Source: Rhizobium leguminosarum
GTDB taxonomy: Bacteria > Pseudomonadota > Alphaproteobacteria > Rhizobiales > Rhizobiaceae
Reading direction: 5' to 3'
Assembly (NCBI RefSeq): GCF_001652265.1
Contig: NZ_LWBS01000437.1
Location: forward strand, 1-31,061
DNA length: 31,061 nucleotides
Below the pieces are notes generated by a model. That model searched no databases. It saw nothing but the letters and a program-made list of their open reading frames with translations, and was not told the origin of the DNA. Position numbers and translations under genes: made by a program. Below, piece after piece: positions 7,710-14,583 of the stretch; the stretch's first letter is position 1; each line of letters opens with the position of its first letter.

Positions 7710-7760
7710 CCACAGAGTTGTTACGCAAAAGTTGAATGCGGTAACAACTCTGCGCTGTGG
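7710..7760. promoter_or_regulatory. Long inverted repeat between yiaA and aas
   Basis: A perfect 12-bp inverted repeat CAGAGTTGTTAC / GTAACAACTCTG (7713-7724 and 7741-7752) encloses a 16-base loop. An outer CCACAG / CTGTGG pair adds to it. It lies in the 93-bp gap after the yiaA stop and before the aas start. There is no T-run on either strand, so an operator or an mRNA processing/attenuation hairpin is more likely than a simple terminator. Confidence 0.55.
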
Positions 7761-7770
7761 TTAACCAAGA

Positions 7771-8052
7771 TCAATCTTCATCGTTACGATTGAACTTGAC
7801 CAGGAGTTTCTCGGTGCGGGCATCCTCGACCTTGCGGATCAGCTTCTCGGATTCGGCGTTGTCGCGCAGCGTCTTGGTGATGTTCACCGTGGTCTGCACC
7901 AGCATCAGAATGCCCATGGCGAGATAGCCTTTGCCCCAGAGATCGAGCGGCATCATGTAGAGGCCGAGCGCCAGCATGAAGGCGGCCGAGCCGAAGGAGA
8001 TGTAGGAGAAGCTGACCCAGCTGGAAGAATGTTTCTGGAAACTGTCGTTCAT
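7771..8052 (-). CDS. YiaA/YiaB family two-helix inner membrane protein
   Basis: A 93-residue protein with two predicted membrane segments: WVSFSYISFGSAAFMLALGL (about 12-31) and GYLAMGILMLVQTTVNIT (about 42-59). A charged cytoplasmic C-terminus follows. This layout and the Trp-Gly-Lys-Gly turn fit the YiaA/YiaB two-helix domain, whose biochemical role is not known. It lies 48 bases after pspA and 93 bases before aas on the same strand, so it is probably co-transcribed with pspA. That setting suggests a membrane-stress role (inference). Confidence 0.8.
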   Translation of the reverse strand: MNDSFQKHSSSWVSFSYISFGSAAFMLALGLYMMPLDLWGKGYLAMGILMLVQTTVNITKTLRDNAESEKLIRKVEDARTEKLLVKFNRNDED

Positions 8053-8100
8053 TGTCGTAATCCTTGATGTTCGATGGATGAATGGTTGGATGGATGCAAT

Positions 8101-8787
8101 TCAGGCAGCAGGCGTGATGCGGCTCTTCAGCCGCGCCAGCACATCATCGGCGGATGAGCGCAGCGGCGCGCCGAAGCCGGCATTGGCAAGCTTTTCGATG
8201 ATGCCGGCCGGGCGGATGGCGCCTTCCATGTCCTTCAGGGCGGCCGCCGTCAGCTCGTTCTGGCTCTGGCGCAGGCGAAGGCGCGCCAGGGTCTCCTCGG
8301 CATCGTCGAGCGTGGCAAAGCCTGGGCCGGCGACCGCAACATCGAGCTTCTGCGCCTCTTGCGTGGCACGCGCCAGCCGCTCGCCGCGCTGCAGCTCCTG
8401 CAGCCGCGCCTCGGAGGCGCGCACGATCCCCTTCAGCTTGTCGATCGCCCCGGTGAACTGCGCCTGCGCCTTTTCCGATGCATCGCGCTCGGCCTCGAGA
8501 TAGGCGATCGCCTCGGCCGCCTCGCGGGCCAGGCCCTCATTGCCCTTCGCCAATGCGGCGGAGGCGCGGGTCTCGAGATCGGCGATGCGGGCAACGATCG
8601 TTGCGTGCTGCCCCTTCTCCTGCTCGTTCTGGGCGATGGCGACCGCCACACTGCGCCGCGCCGACTGGATCGACTGGGCGGCATCGCGGATCTGCTGGGA
8701 AAGCAGCGGCACGGCGTGGCAGTCGGCGAAAGCCTGTTCGGCATCATGCGCCCTGCCCCGCAACAAAATGGAAATCAGTTTGAACAT
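8101..8787 (-). CDS. PspA/IM30 family membrane-stress protein
   Basis: A 228-residue protein. The N-terminus MFKLISILLRG can form the amphipathic helix that PspA/IM30 proteins use to bind stressed membranes. Nearly all of the rest is charged, Ala-rich helix (about residues 25-185) in the long coiled-coil hairpin style of ESCRT-III-like PspA, with a variable C-terminal tail. The length matches PspA (about 220). The start is fixed by a strong GGAGGAAGG ribosome-binding site right before the ATG. It is the first gene of the minus-strand set pspA-yiaA-aas and is divergent from a TetR gene; one TetR-type palindrome lies 24 bases upstream of the start. No pspF or pspBC homologue is in view. Confidence 0.82.
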   Translation of the reverse strand: MFKLISILLRGRAHDAEQAFADCHAVPLLSQQIRDAAQSIQSARRSVAVAIAQNEQEKGQHATIVARIADLETRASAALAKGNEGLAREAAEAIAYLEAERDASEKAQAQFTGAIDKLKGIVRASEARLQELQRGERLARATQEAQKLDVAVAGPGFATLDDAEETLARLRLRQSQNELTAAALKDMEGAIRPAGIIEKLANAGFGAPLRSSADDVLARLKSRITPAA

Positions 8788-8804
8788 TTCCTTCCTCCGG
8801 TTTA

Positions 8805-8876
8805 TGAACGTTGTTCACGAGAGGTGTTATGCCAGAATCATGAACGTCGTTCAAGATAAATTTTGAACGACGTTCA
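8805..8876. promoter_or_regulatory. Three TetR-type operators between pspA and tetR
   Basis: Three 13-bp palindromes lie in the 111-bp divergent gap: TGAACGTTGTTCA (8805-8817), TGAACGTCGTTCA (8841-8853) and TGAACGACGTTCA (8864-8876, extended to a 19-bp palindrome with flanking T and A runs). They share TGAACG-N-CGTTCA with small changes; centres are 36 and 23 bases apart. The outer two lie close to the pspA and tetR starts. The neighbouring TetR protein is the likely ligand, giving repression of both directions. Confidence 0.8.
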
Positions 8877-8898
8877 AAAAATCGAAGTGGAATGGTGA

Positions 8899-9504
8899 AT
8901 GGCCGGTAGGCGAGAAGAAAAACGCGAAGACCTGAAGGCCAGGCTGATCGAGGCGGCGCGCGAGCGCATCGCCAAAGACGGGCTGGCAAATCTCAGAGCC
9001 CGCGACATCACCCAGGATGCCGGCTGCGCACTCGGCGGCCTCTACACGGTCTTTTCAGACCTCGCCGAGCTCGTCATCCACGTCAACTCCGCCACGCTGA
9101 AGGCGCTGGAGGCGAGGCTCACGCTGCCCGAGACCAAAGACCGGCCGCCGACCGACCGACTGCGCAACCTGGCGCAGGGCTATCTCAGCTTCGCCGTCGA
9201 GCACCGGAACCTCTGGAAGGCGCTGTTCGAGCACTTCCCGCCGGAATCGAGCCCGACGCCGCAATGGCATCTTGACGAGCACCTCTTCCTGATGGATGTG
9301 ATCGCCGAACCGCTGGCCGAACTGCAGCCCGACATGCCCCCCGAAGACCGCGCCATCCGCGCCCGCACCCTGTTCGGCGCGGTCCATGGCGTCGTCAGCA
9401 TCAGCCTCGAAGGCCGCTTCGTCGGCTTGCCGCTGGAGCGGCTGGCGCGGGAGGTGGATGAGCTGGTGCAGACGATTGCTGCGGGGGCGGAGCGGCGGAG
9501 GTGA
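8899..9504 (+). CDS. TetR family transcriptional regulator
   Basis: A 201-residue protein with an N-terminal TetR DNA-binding domain (about 10-58: LIEAARERIAKDGLANLRAR, DITQDAGCALGGLYTVF). A C-terminal helical ligand/dimer domain follows, with the TetR_C pattern YLSFAVEHRNLWKALFEH and a later RARTLFGAVHGVVSISLEG. The length is typical. It is transcribed away from pspA, and three matching palindromes fill the gap, so self-repression and control of pspA-yiaA-aas are likely (inference). The ligand is unknown; lipids or membrane-active compounds would fit the target genes. Confidence 0.88.
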   Translation: MAGRREEKREDLKARLIEAARERIAKDGLANLRARDITQDAGCALGGLYTVFSDLAELVIHVNSATLKALEARLTLPETKDRPPTDRLRNLAQGYLSFAVEHRNLWKALFEHFPPESSPTPQWHLDEHLFLMDVIAEPLAELQPDMPPEDRAIRARTLFGAVHGVVSISLEGRFVGLPLERLAREVDELVQTIAAGAERRR

Positions 9505-9540
9505 TGGGGGTGATTTCGTTGGTTTAGTGGTGGGACGCCA

Positions 9541-10172
9541 CCCCACCCTCCGTCATCCCAGGCCTTGAGCCTGGGATCCATGCCCGCTGCTGATGATGGA
9601 TGCGGCGTGGATCCTCGGGTCAAGCCCGAGGATGACGGAGGGTGGAGCCCAGGCAAAGTCACTCCACACTTTTAGTGGACTTGCTTCCGCGCCTCACCTC
9701 TTGCCGGTGCGCGCGCCACACACTCCGTCATCCCAGGCCTTGAGCCTGGGATCCATGCCCGCTGCCGATGGATGCCGCATAGATCCTCGGGTCAAGCCCT
9801 GGGATGACGGAGTATGAGGAAACCTATGCGCAAGCAGCGCTTCGCGCTTCCGCCGGACTTGCTCTGGCGTCCCGCCTCTTGCCGGTCGCTCCCCTCCACC
9901 TCCGTCATCCTCGGGCTTGACCCGAGGATCCACGCACAGCACTCGGCGTGCTGTGTTCTTCGATGGATCCCCCCGCCGTTCCCGGTGCCGACGGCCAGCA
10001 AAGTGCTCGCCGCATGGATCCTCGGGTCAAGCCCGAGGATGACGGAATCCGGGGCGAACTTTGCGGAAAACCGCACCCACCCGCGGCTGGAATCGCTCCG
10101 GCATCTCGCCTCTTGCCAATCGCGTCTCCCCACCCTCCGTCCTCCTCGGGCTTGACCCGAGGACCCACGCAC
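9541..10172. repeat. Cluster of palindromic REP-like repeats (left of hipBA)
   Basis: This gene-free stretch holds repeated units made of a hairpin such as TCCTCGGGCTTGACCCGAGGA and its inverted partner ending in GATGACGGA. Units lie at about 9541-9645, 9726-9815 and 9901-10050, with a half unit at 10136-10172. Some hairpins have the variant CCCAGGCCTTGAGCCTGGG. Between units are related stretches with CGCCTCTTGCCGGTCGC. The part 9876-10170 is repeated at 11838-12140 on the other side of hipBA. No plausible gene is seen here; the ORFs are frames through the repeats. Confidence 0.85.
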
Positions 10173-10195
10173 GCCCAATGAGCCCACTAACTTTT

Positions 10196-10310
10196 TTACC
10201 GAACGGGAAATTTCACACGCTCAACCCGTCCCATATCTCAAAATAATCCCGATCGGTAAATTTCCCTGGACACCGGCTCCACATTCGCTATATTTTCCCG
10301 ATCGGGAAAA
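10196..10310. promoter_or_regulatory. hipBA operators, three sites about 50 bases apart
   Basis: A perfect 18-bp palindrome TTTTCCCGATCGGGAAAA (10293-10310) ends four bases before the hipB start. Imperfect versions ATCCCGATCGGTAAAT (10246-10261) and TTACCGAACGGGAAAT (10196-10211) lie upstream. The CCGNNCGG cores have centres about 50 and 49 bases apart, close to five helical turns, so bound HipB dimers would sit on one face. The last site covers the ribosome-binding region. HipB autoregulation is known for the family; this particular operator sequence is inferred. Confidence 0.75.
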
Positions 10311-10314
10311 ATTC

Positions 10315-10545
10315 ATGGCGAAACACGTACAGAGTCCAGCCGACATCGGCGCCCTGGTTCGAAGCACCCGCAAGGAGCAAAACCTGCGGCAGGACGAGCT
10401 TGCCGGCGTTGCCGGCGTCGGGCTTCGTTTTATCGTCGACCTCGAAGCCGGCAAGCCCACAGCGCAGATCGGCAAAGTCCTGCAGGTTCTGCAGACGCTT
10501 GGCTGCTCCCTCGACATTCTGGCTCCCGGCGAGCGCAGGCAATGA
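10315..10545 (+). CDS. hipB: HipB-type antitoxin, XRE family regulator
   Basis: A 76-residue protein that is nearly all one Cro/C1-type helix-turn-helix domain: IGALVRSTRKEQNLRQDELA, then VAGVGLRFIVDLEAGKPTAQ, then KVLQVLQTLGCSLDI. This is the usual HipB layout. It should bind and neutralise HipA and repress the operon. The start at 10315 follows a perfect palindrome; the only ribosome-binding match, GGGA, is inside that palindrome, so binding would also affect this region. Its stop overlaps the hipA start by four bases (ATGA), meaning coupled translation. Confidence 0.9.
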   Translation: MAKHVQSPADIGALVRSTRKEQNLRQDELAGVAGVGLRFIVDLEAGKPTAQIGKVLQVLQTLGCSLDILAPGERRQ

Positions 10546-11810
10546 CAGCAAGGCTTCTCAACGTCTGGTGGGACGGCCGCATTGTCGGTCAATTCACGCA
10601 GGACAGACACGGCGATATCGGCTTTGCCTATGCGCGAGCCTGGCTTGACGATGACAAAACGCTGCCGCTCTCGGCGTCTCTGCCAAAACGACCGGAGCAA
10701 TTTACCCGCCGGGAATGCCGACCGTTTTTCGCCGGCCTGCTGCCCGAGGAAAGCCAGCGCCTGGCCGCAGCACGGGCCTTGGGCGTGTCTCCCGCCAATG
10801 ACTTTGCGCTTCTCGATCACCTGGGCGGCGATGTCGCCGGTGCGCTGCAACTGCTTGCCGAAGGTGAGGCACCGGCGGAGACAGGGTCGATTGCAGATCG
10901 CCAGCCCGTGCCCTTGGACGAAGCAGGCATCGTTGCCGTGTTGGAGGCACTGCCCGTGCGGCCTCTCCTGGCTGGTGAGGAGGGCCTCAGACTGTCGCTC
11001 GCCGGCGCGCAGTCCAAACTGCCGGTTGTTCTGGTCGATGGCCGGATCGGGCTTCCCCTGCCCGGTCAGGCCACAACCCATATTCTGAAGCCACCGATAG
11101 CCCGTTTCAAGGCGACGACCGAGAACGAAGCTTTCGTGATGAGGCTTGCGGCCGCCATCGCGCTCGATGTCGCAGCCGTCGAACCGAGATATGTGCAGGG
11201 ACGCCCGTTCCTTCTGGTCGAACGATATGACCGCGTGCGCGGCACCGGCGGCCTGGTTCATCGCATCCATCAGGAAGATTTCTGCCAGGCACTCAGCGTA
11301 CCGCCGGAAACGAAATATGCGAGTGAAGGCGGGCCGACCTTCAAGGATTGCTTCGATCTCATAAGACGGATCTCGGCAAGGCCGGCTGTCGACGTGCTGA
11401 AGCTGCTGGACGCGGCCATCTTCAACCTGATCGCCGGAAATGCCGATGCCCACGGCAAGAACTTCTCCATCCTGTACGATAGCCAAGGCCCGCGGCTGGC
11501 AAAACTCTATGACCTCCTCTCCACCGTGATCTATCCGGAACTGTCGCCAAAGCTGGCGATGAGAATCGGCAAGCGTGCCACACTGGCCGAAATGGATGCC
11601 GAGGGCTGGAAGGTCTTTGCGGGAGAAGCCGGCGTCGGCACTCCGCTGTTGCGCCGCCGCGTGAACGAGCTTTGCGACAAGGTGTTGACATTGACCGGCA
11701 AGGTCGCCGATGAGCTGGCAGACGTATCGCCCGATCGAGACCCGATCGACGCGATCGCCGGCGTGATAGCAAACCGGGCCGAGACAGCGAGGTTGACCTC
11801 GAGGGATTGA
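10542..11810 (+). CDS. hipA: HipA-type serine/threonine kinase toxin
   Basis: A 422-residue HipA-family protein, close to the 440 of E. coli HipA. It has an N-terminal subdomain with VWWDGRIVGQF and FFAGLLPEE, then LAGAQSKLPVV near residue 152 (ATP-loop region) and HILKP. The kinase core has NADAHGKNFS near 299 with the catalytic Asp, and KLYDLLST near 319 as the metal-binding Asp motif. All key residues look intact. Known HipA toxins phosphorylate aminoacyl-tRNA synthetases and slow growth, giving persistence. It is translationally coupled to hipB. Near-identical repeat blocks flank the pair. Confidence 0.93.
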   Translation: MTARLLNVWWDGRIVGQFTQDRHGDIGFAYARAWLDDDKTLPLSASLPKRPEQFTRRECRPFFAGLLPEESQRLAAARALGVSPANDFALLDHLGGDVAGALQLLAEGEAPAETGSIADRQPVPLDEAGIVAVLEALPVRPLLAGEEGLRLSLAGAQSKLPVVLVDGRIGLPLPGQATTHILKPPIARFKATTENEAFVMRLAAAIALDVAAVEPRYVQGRPFLLVERYDRVRGTGGLVHRIHQEDFCQALSVPPETKYASEGGPTFKDCFDLIRRISARPAVDVLKLLDAAIFNLIAGNADAHGKNFSILYDSQGPRLAKLYDLLSTVIYPELSPKLAMRIGKRATLAEMDAEGWKVFAGEAGVGTPLLRRRVNELCDKVLTLTGKVADELADVSPDRDPIDAIAGVIANRAETARLTSRD

Positions 11811-11837
11811 GGGAAACGGGAAACGACGCCCGACGTC

Positions 11838-12140
11838 GCGCCTCTGGCCGGTCGCCTCTCCCACTCTCCGTCGTCCTCGGGCTTGACCCGAGGACCCATG
11901 CCCGTTGCCACCCTGCTCGCATATATTCTAGGACGGATGGTCTGCCCTTTTCATTGCTGACCGCCAACACTGCGCCCGCCGCATGGATCCTCGGCTGAAG
12001 GCCGAGGATGACGGAATCCGGGCCGACTTTGCGGAAAACCGCACCCACACGCTGCTGGAATCGCTCCGGCATCTCGCCTCTTGCCAATCGCGTCTCCCCA
12101 CCCTCCGTCCTCCTCGGGCTTGACCCGAGGACCCATGGCC
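11838..12140. repeat. Repeat block right of hipBA (direct copy of 9876-10170)
   Basis: The order is the same as in the left block: CGCCTCTGGCCGGTCGC, a TCCTCGGGCTTGACCCGAGGA hairpin, a spacer, GCCGCATGGATCCTCGG, then GATGACGGAATCCGGG, TTTGCGGAAAACCGCACCCA, CTCCGGCATCTCGCCTCTTG and a final half hairpin. The last 155 or so bases (11978-12134 against 10008-10167) are nearly identical. No gene is seen between hipA and the SDR gene. Confidence 0.85.
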
Positions 12141-12181
12141 AAGCACTCTGTGCCCTCCACGCCACCGCGAAAGGACACCCC

Positions 12182-12961
12182 ATGAGCCGCATCTTCATCA
12201 CCGGTTCCACCGATGGCCTCGGCCTTGCCGCCGCCCGCACCCTGATGAAGGAGGGCCATGAGGTCGTGCTGCATGCCCGCTCCAGGGAGCGCGCCTCCGC
12301 TATCTCAGAGATTTCGGCTGCGGCACTTGGGCTTGTCATCGGCGATCTCGCCAGCGCCACGGAAACACGCTCGATTGCCGAGCAGGTCAACGCCATCGGC
12401 CGCATGGACGCCGTCATCCACAATGCCGGCATCTACCTCGAGAGGAGCCGCGGCGAAACGCCGGAAGGCCACGCAAAGACGCTGGCGGTGAATGTGCTTG
12501 CCCCCTATCTGCTCACCGCATGGATCACCCGCCCCGATCGCCTGGTCTATCTCAGCAGCGGCATGCACCGCAGCGGCAGCAGCGCCCTTGACGATATCGA
12601 CTGGAAGAAGCGGCCGTGGAACGCAAGCCAGGCCTATTCGGAAAGCAAGCTCTACATCGCCACCCTCGCCGCCGCCGCCGCCCGCCATCGGCCGGATGTT
12701 TTCAGCAACGCGGTGGATCCCGGCTGGGTGCCGACAAAGATGGGCGGCGCCGGCGCGCCCGATGACCTGGAGATGGGGCATCTTACGCAGACATGGCTTG
12801 CGGCAAGTGATGCCGAGGCTGCGAAGGTCAGCGGTGGGTATTGGTATCATCGGCAGCGGCGGGAGGCGGCGGCTGAGGTTGGCGATCCTGGGTTTCAGGA
12901 TGCGCTGGTGGAGAGGCTTGCGGAACTCACGGGTGTGCGTCTGTTCGCGGAAGGCGGGTAA
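12182..12961 (+). CDS. Short-chain dehydrogenase/reductase (SDR)
   Basis: A 259-residue classical SDR. It starts with the Rossmann motif FITGSTDGLGLAAA (TGxxxGxG), has the NAG motif in VIHNAGIYLE near residue 82, the catalytic Ser in LVYLSSGMHRS, and the active site YSESK (YxxxK) near residue 157. It would use NAD(P)H to reduce or oxidise a carbonyl/alcohol; the substrate is not apparent. It is longer upstream as an ORF, but that part runs through a repeat, and ATG 12182 follows AAAGGACA as ribosome-binding site. It stands alone between repeat blocks and a tRNA fragment. Confidence 0.88.
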   Translation: MSRIFITGSTDGLGLAAARTLMKEGHEVVLHARSRERASAISEISAAALGLVIGDLASATETRSIAEQVNAIGRMDAVIHNAGIYLERSRGETPEGHAKTLAVNVLAPYLLTAWITRPDRLVYLSSGMHRSGSSALDDIDWKKRPWNASQAYSESKLYIATLAAAAARHRPDVFSNAVDPGWVPTKMGGAGAPDDLEMGHLTQTWLAASDAEAAKVSGGYWYHRQRREAAAEVGDPGFQDALVERLAELTGVRLFAEGG

Positions 12962-13096
12962 GGCGCAAGACCGGCGGGTTATCGGGAGTTGCGGGCGTTC
13001 CCGCTAGATGTTTGCCAACAGGCATTATTTAAGCAATCGCGCAACGGGTCGGGCTTGACTTATTGTCGACCTCGGAGCCGGCCTCGCAGGTACTGT

Positions 13097-13137
13097 CACA
13101 TTTCGAGTGCGGCGCATTCGACCACTCTGCCACCTCT
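13097..13137 (-). pseudogene. tRNA-Ser (CGA) 5' fragment
   Basis: On the minus strand AGAGGTGGCAGAGTGGTCGA, then ATGCGCCGCACTCGAAATGTG, follows the 5' half of bacterial tRNA-Ser: end of the acceptor arm, D arm and anticodon arm with anticodon CGA. The 5' acceptor bases are altered and everything after the anticodon stem is missing, so this is not a working tRNA. Such fragments are usually attachment-site leftovers of integrated elements. The rest of 12962-13254 shows no gene. Confidence 0.65.
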
Positions 13138-13254
13138 TCGCGGTCTGGTCGGCGCTTGTTAGGCGCGCGGGGCCATGCGCGAACTGGTCGACGTCGATTA
13201 GCAGCATGAAACGACCGCCGTATTAGGCTAAGTCTTTGTTGCCGAGAATGCGAG

Positions 13255-13524
13255 TTAGCCTGGTCTCCTGAGACTTTGGCAGTCGATTCCCAATGCGTCT
13301 CGCAAAGTCTTGATGACCGCTGCGTGATCGTTTTGATTTATCTTATTCACGAACGTTGCGGTCAGTGCATCCGTATAGGCAATTGCTGCGTTGACCACAG
13401 TAGCCGCAATCGGATTTCCGAGTGTTCCTGCTTGGGCACTGCTGATTTGCAATTTAGCCGATTCCAGAAATCCCCTGGCGATTATCAAGCGATTTGCACC
13501 ATGGCGAGCGTCGTAGGGTTTCAA
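13255..13524 (-). CDS. HEPN-like small protein (probable partner of MNT protein)
   Basis: About 89 residues, all-helical in character, with ARHGANRLIIARGFLESAKL and AATVVNAAIAYTDALTATFV and then NDHAAVIKTLRDALG. The Tyr-x-Asp-Ala and Asp-His-x-x-Ala-Val parts resemble small HEPN-domain proteins, which are ribonuclease toxins or their relatives. The catalytic Rx4-6H motif is not intact: no Arg lies four to six residues before the conserved His. There is no ATG or GTG start; the frame opens right after the MNT stop codon and the only near-cognate start is TTG at 13524. That start is a guess. It might be translated by re-initiation after the MNT gene, or be decayed. Confidence 0.55.
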   Translation of the reverse strand: MKPYDARHGANRLIIARGFLESAKLQISSAQAGTLGNPIAATVVNAAIAYTDALTATFVNKINQNDHAAVIKTLRDALGIDCQSLRRPG

Positions 13525-13551
13525 AGGCCGCTTCTGGTCAACGTATTCTCT

Positions 13552-14190
13552 TCACATCGTTATCGATTCCGGACGAGGTCCAAGCACTACCAGTCCTTCC
13601 TTTAGAAACGCTTTCCACAAGGGATCGTCGCTTTGGCGCAATCGTTTCAAGTCAGTGATAGACAGGGTGTTGATCGACGGCGCAAAGGATAACTCTTTTC
13701 CTTTGGCTGCCAGAAAATCGATGCTTCCGTTTTGTATCGTTTCGATGTCTGGCGCATCAGCTATGAGCGCCACGTCCAGATCGCTTGAGGCGTCGTCTTC
13801 CCCCCTCGCGACGCTGCCAAATACCCATGCCGCCACAACTTTGTCCCCGAAGAGGGCGGCGCATTCTTTCACTGCGGCAAGGATATCGGCAAAGCGCCTT
13901 TCCTCCGTCTCGAACAGGGCTTGCACCGGGGTAGAGAATGGCGAGCCTCGATTGAGACTGAAAAGACGGGCATATCCGGTTCCACTTTCGGTAACGATTT
14001 GAAAACTTGTGAGGGTTGCTAACGAGGCGAGTATAGGAGGGCGGGAAATTTTGGTTCTGTTGATGAGGTTGCCAACACTCAATTGCCCGCCGTGAAGCGA
14101 TAATTCCCGCATCACCCGCACATTCGTTTCGTTCCCAAAAATTGTTGAAAGCGGGAAGCGCAGAGCGCTTTCTGGGTTTGGTCGCGCCAT
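13552..14190 (-). CDS. HTH plus MNT nucleotidyltransferase (antitoxin-like)
   Basis: A 212-residue protein. Residues about 10-95 look like a winged helix (FGNETNVRVMRELSL, then ISRPPILASLATLTSFQIV). Residues about 105-205 are a minimal nucleotidyltransferase with GSVARGEDDASSDLDVALIA near 122-141, matching the GSxARGxxxxxSDLDV signature of the pol-beta superfamily. In MNT/HEPN pairs the MNT protein modifies and silences the HEPN toxin. Start ATG 14190 has AAGG seven bases upstream. The gene and its leader are AT-richer than the neighbours, pointing to transfer. It is followed in the same frame by the HEPN-like ORF after a single TGA. Confidence 0.8.
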   Translation of the reverse strand: MARPNPESALRFPLSTIFGNETNVRVMRELSLHGGQLSVGNLINRTKISRPPILASLATLTSFQIVTESGTGYARLFSLNRGSPFSTPVQALFETEERRFADILAAVKECAALFGDKVVAAWVFGSVARGEDDASSDLDVALIADAPDIETIQNGSIDFLAAKGKELSFAPSINTLSITDLKRLRQSDDPLWKAFLKEGLVVLGPRPESITM

Positions 14191-14292
14191 AAAGACCTTA
14201 TCATATAGATATACTTATGATTATATTGATATCTATACACTGATAAAGATATAAATACAATCCTATGGTTATCTATATAATGTTACCATAGG
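14191..14292. promoter_or_regulatory. AT-rich leader of the MNT/HEPN pair with inverted repeats
   Basis: A strikingly AT-rich stretch upstream of the MNT gene. It holds an inverted repeat TATAGATAT (14205-14213) / ATATCTATA (14229-14237), another ATCTATATAA at 14271-14280, and a perfect 8-bp inverted repeat CCTATGGT (14262-14269) / ACCATAGG (14285-14292). The repeated TATAGATA-type words are candidates for operators of the HTH domain of the MNT protein. Confidence 0.5.
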
Positions 14293-14350
14293 CGACGGCC
14301 AGCGCCGCCTCGTAAAGGCGCAAAGATCAGGAATAAAAGCGTGAAAATCG

Positions 14351-14424
14351 TGGCTGGGGCGCCTGGATTCGAACCAGGGATGACGGTACCAAAAACCGTT
14401 GCCTTACCGCTTGGCGACGCCCCA
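14351..14424 (-). tRNA. tRNA-Gln (anticodon TTG)
   Basis: The minus strand gives a complete 74-nt tRNA with acceptor arms TGGGGCG / CGCCCCA, an encoded discriminator and CCA (14351-14354), anticodon loop TTTTGGT (anticodon TTG) in a stem ACGGT/ACCGT, and a TTCGAAT T-loop. It reads CAA and, by wobble, CAG codons. The MNT/HEPN islet lies directly downstream of its 3' end, the usual position for integrated DNA. Confidence 0.95.
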
Positions 14425-14583
14425 CCAGAGCTTGAGCGGAAACCGCCTGCTCAAATCGACGCCTGATTAGCAAAGCTCTTCGCCTGTCACAATGACTAAG
14501 TTTAACCCGGCGCAGATTTATATGCGCAGCGGCTGCCGTCGTGCTAGGAATTGGCGACGTCATCGGCCCGAGATCATTCCTTC

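Noticed and set aside
5497..7764. 755-codon plus-strand open frame across the aas gene
   Set aside because: It is antisense to the well-supported aas reading frame and has the His/Gly/Asp/Glu-rich composition typical of frames opposite GC-rich genes; it shows no domain.
9541..10172. Possible CRISPR array because of repeated hairpins
   Set aside because: Repeat units are long, inverted, irregularly spaced and without unique spacers of constant length; no cas genes are near. They fit REP-like intergenic elements.
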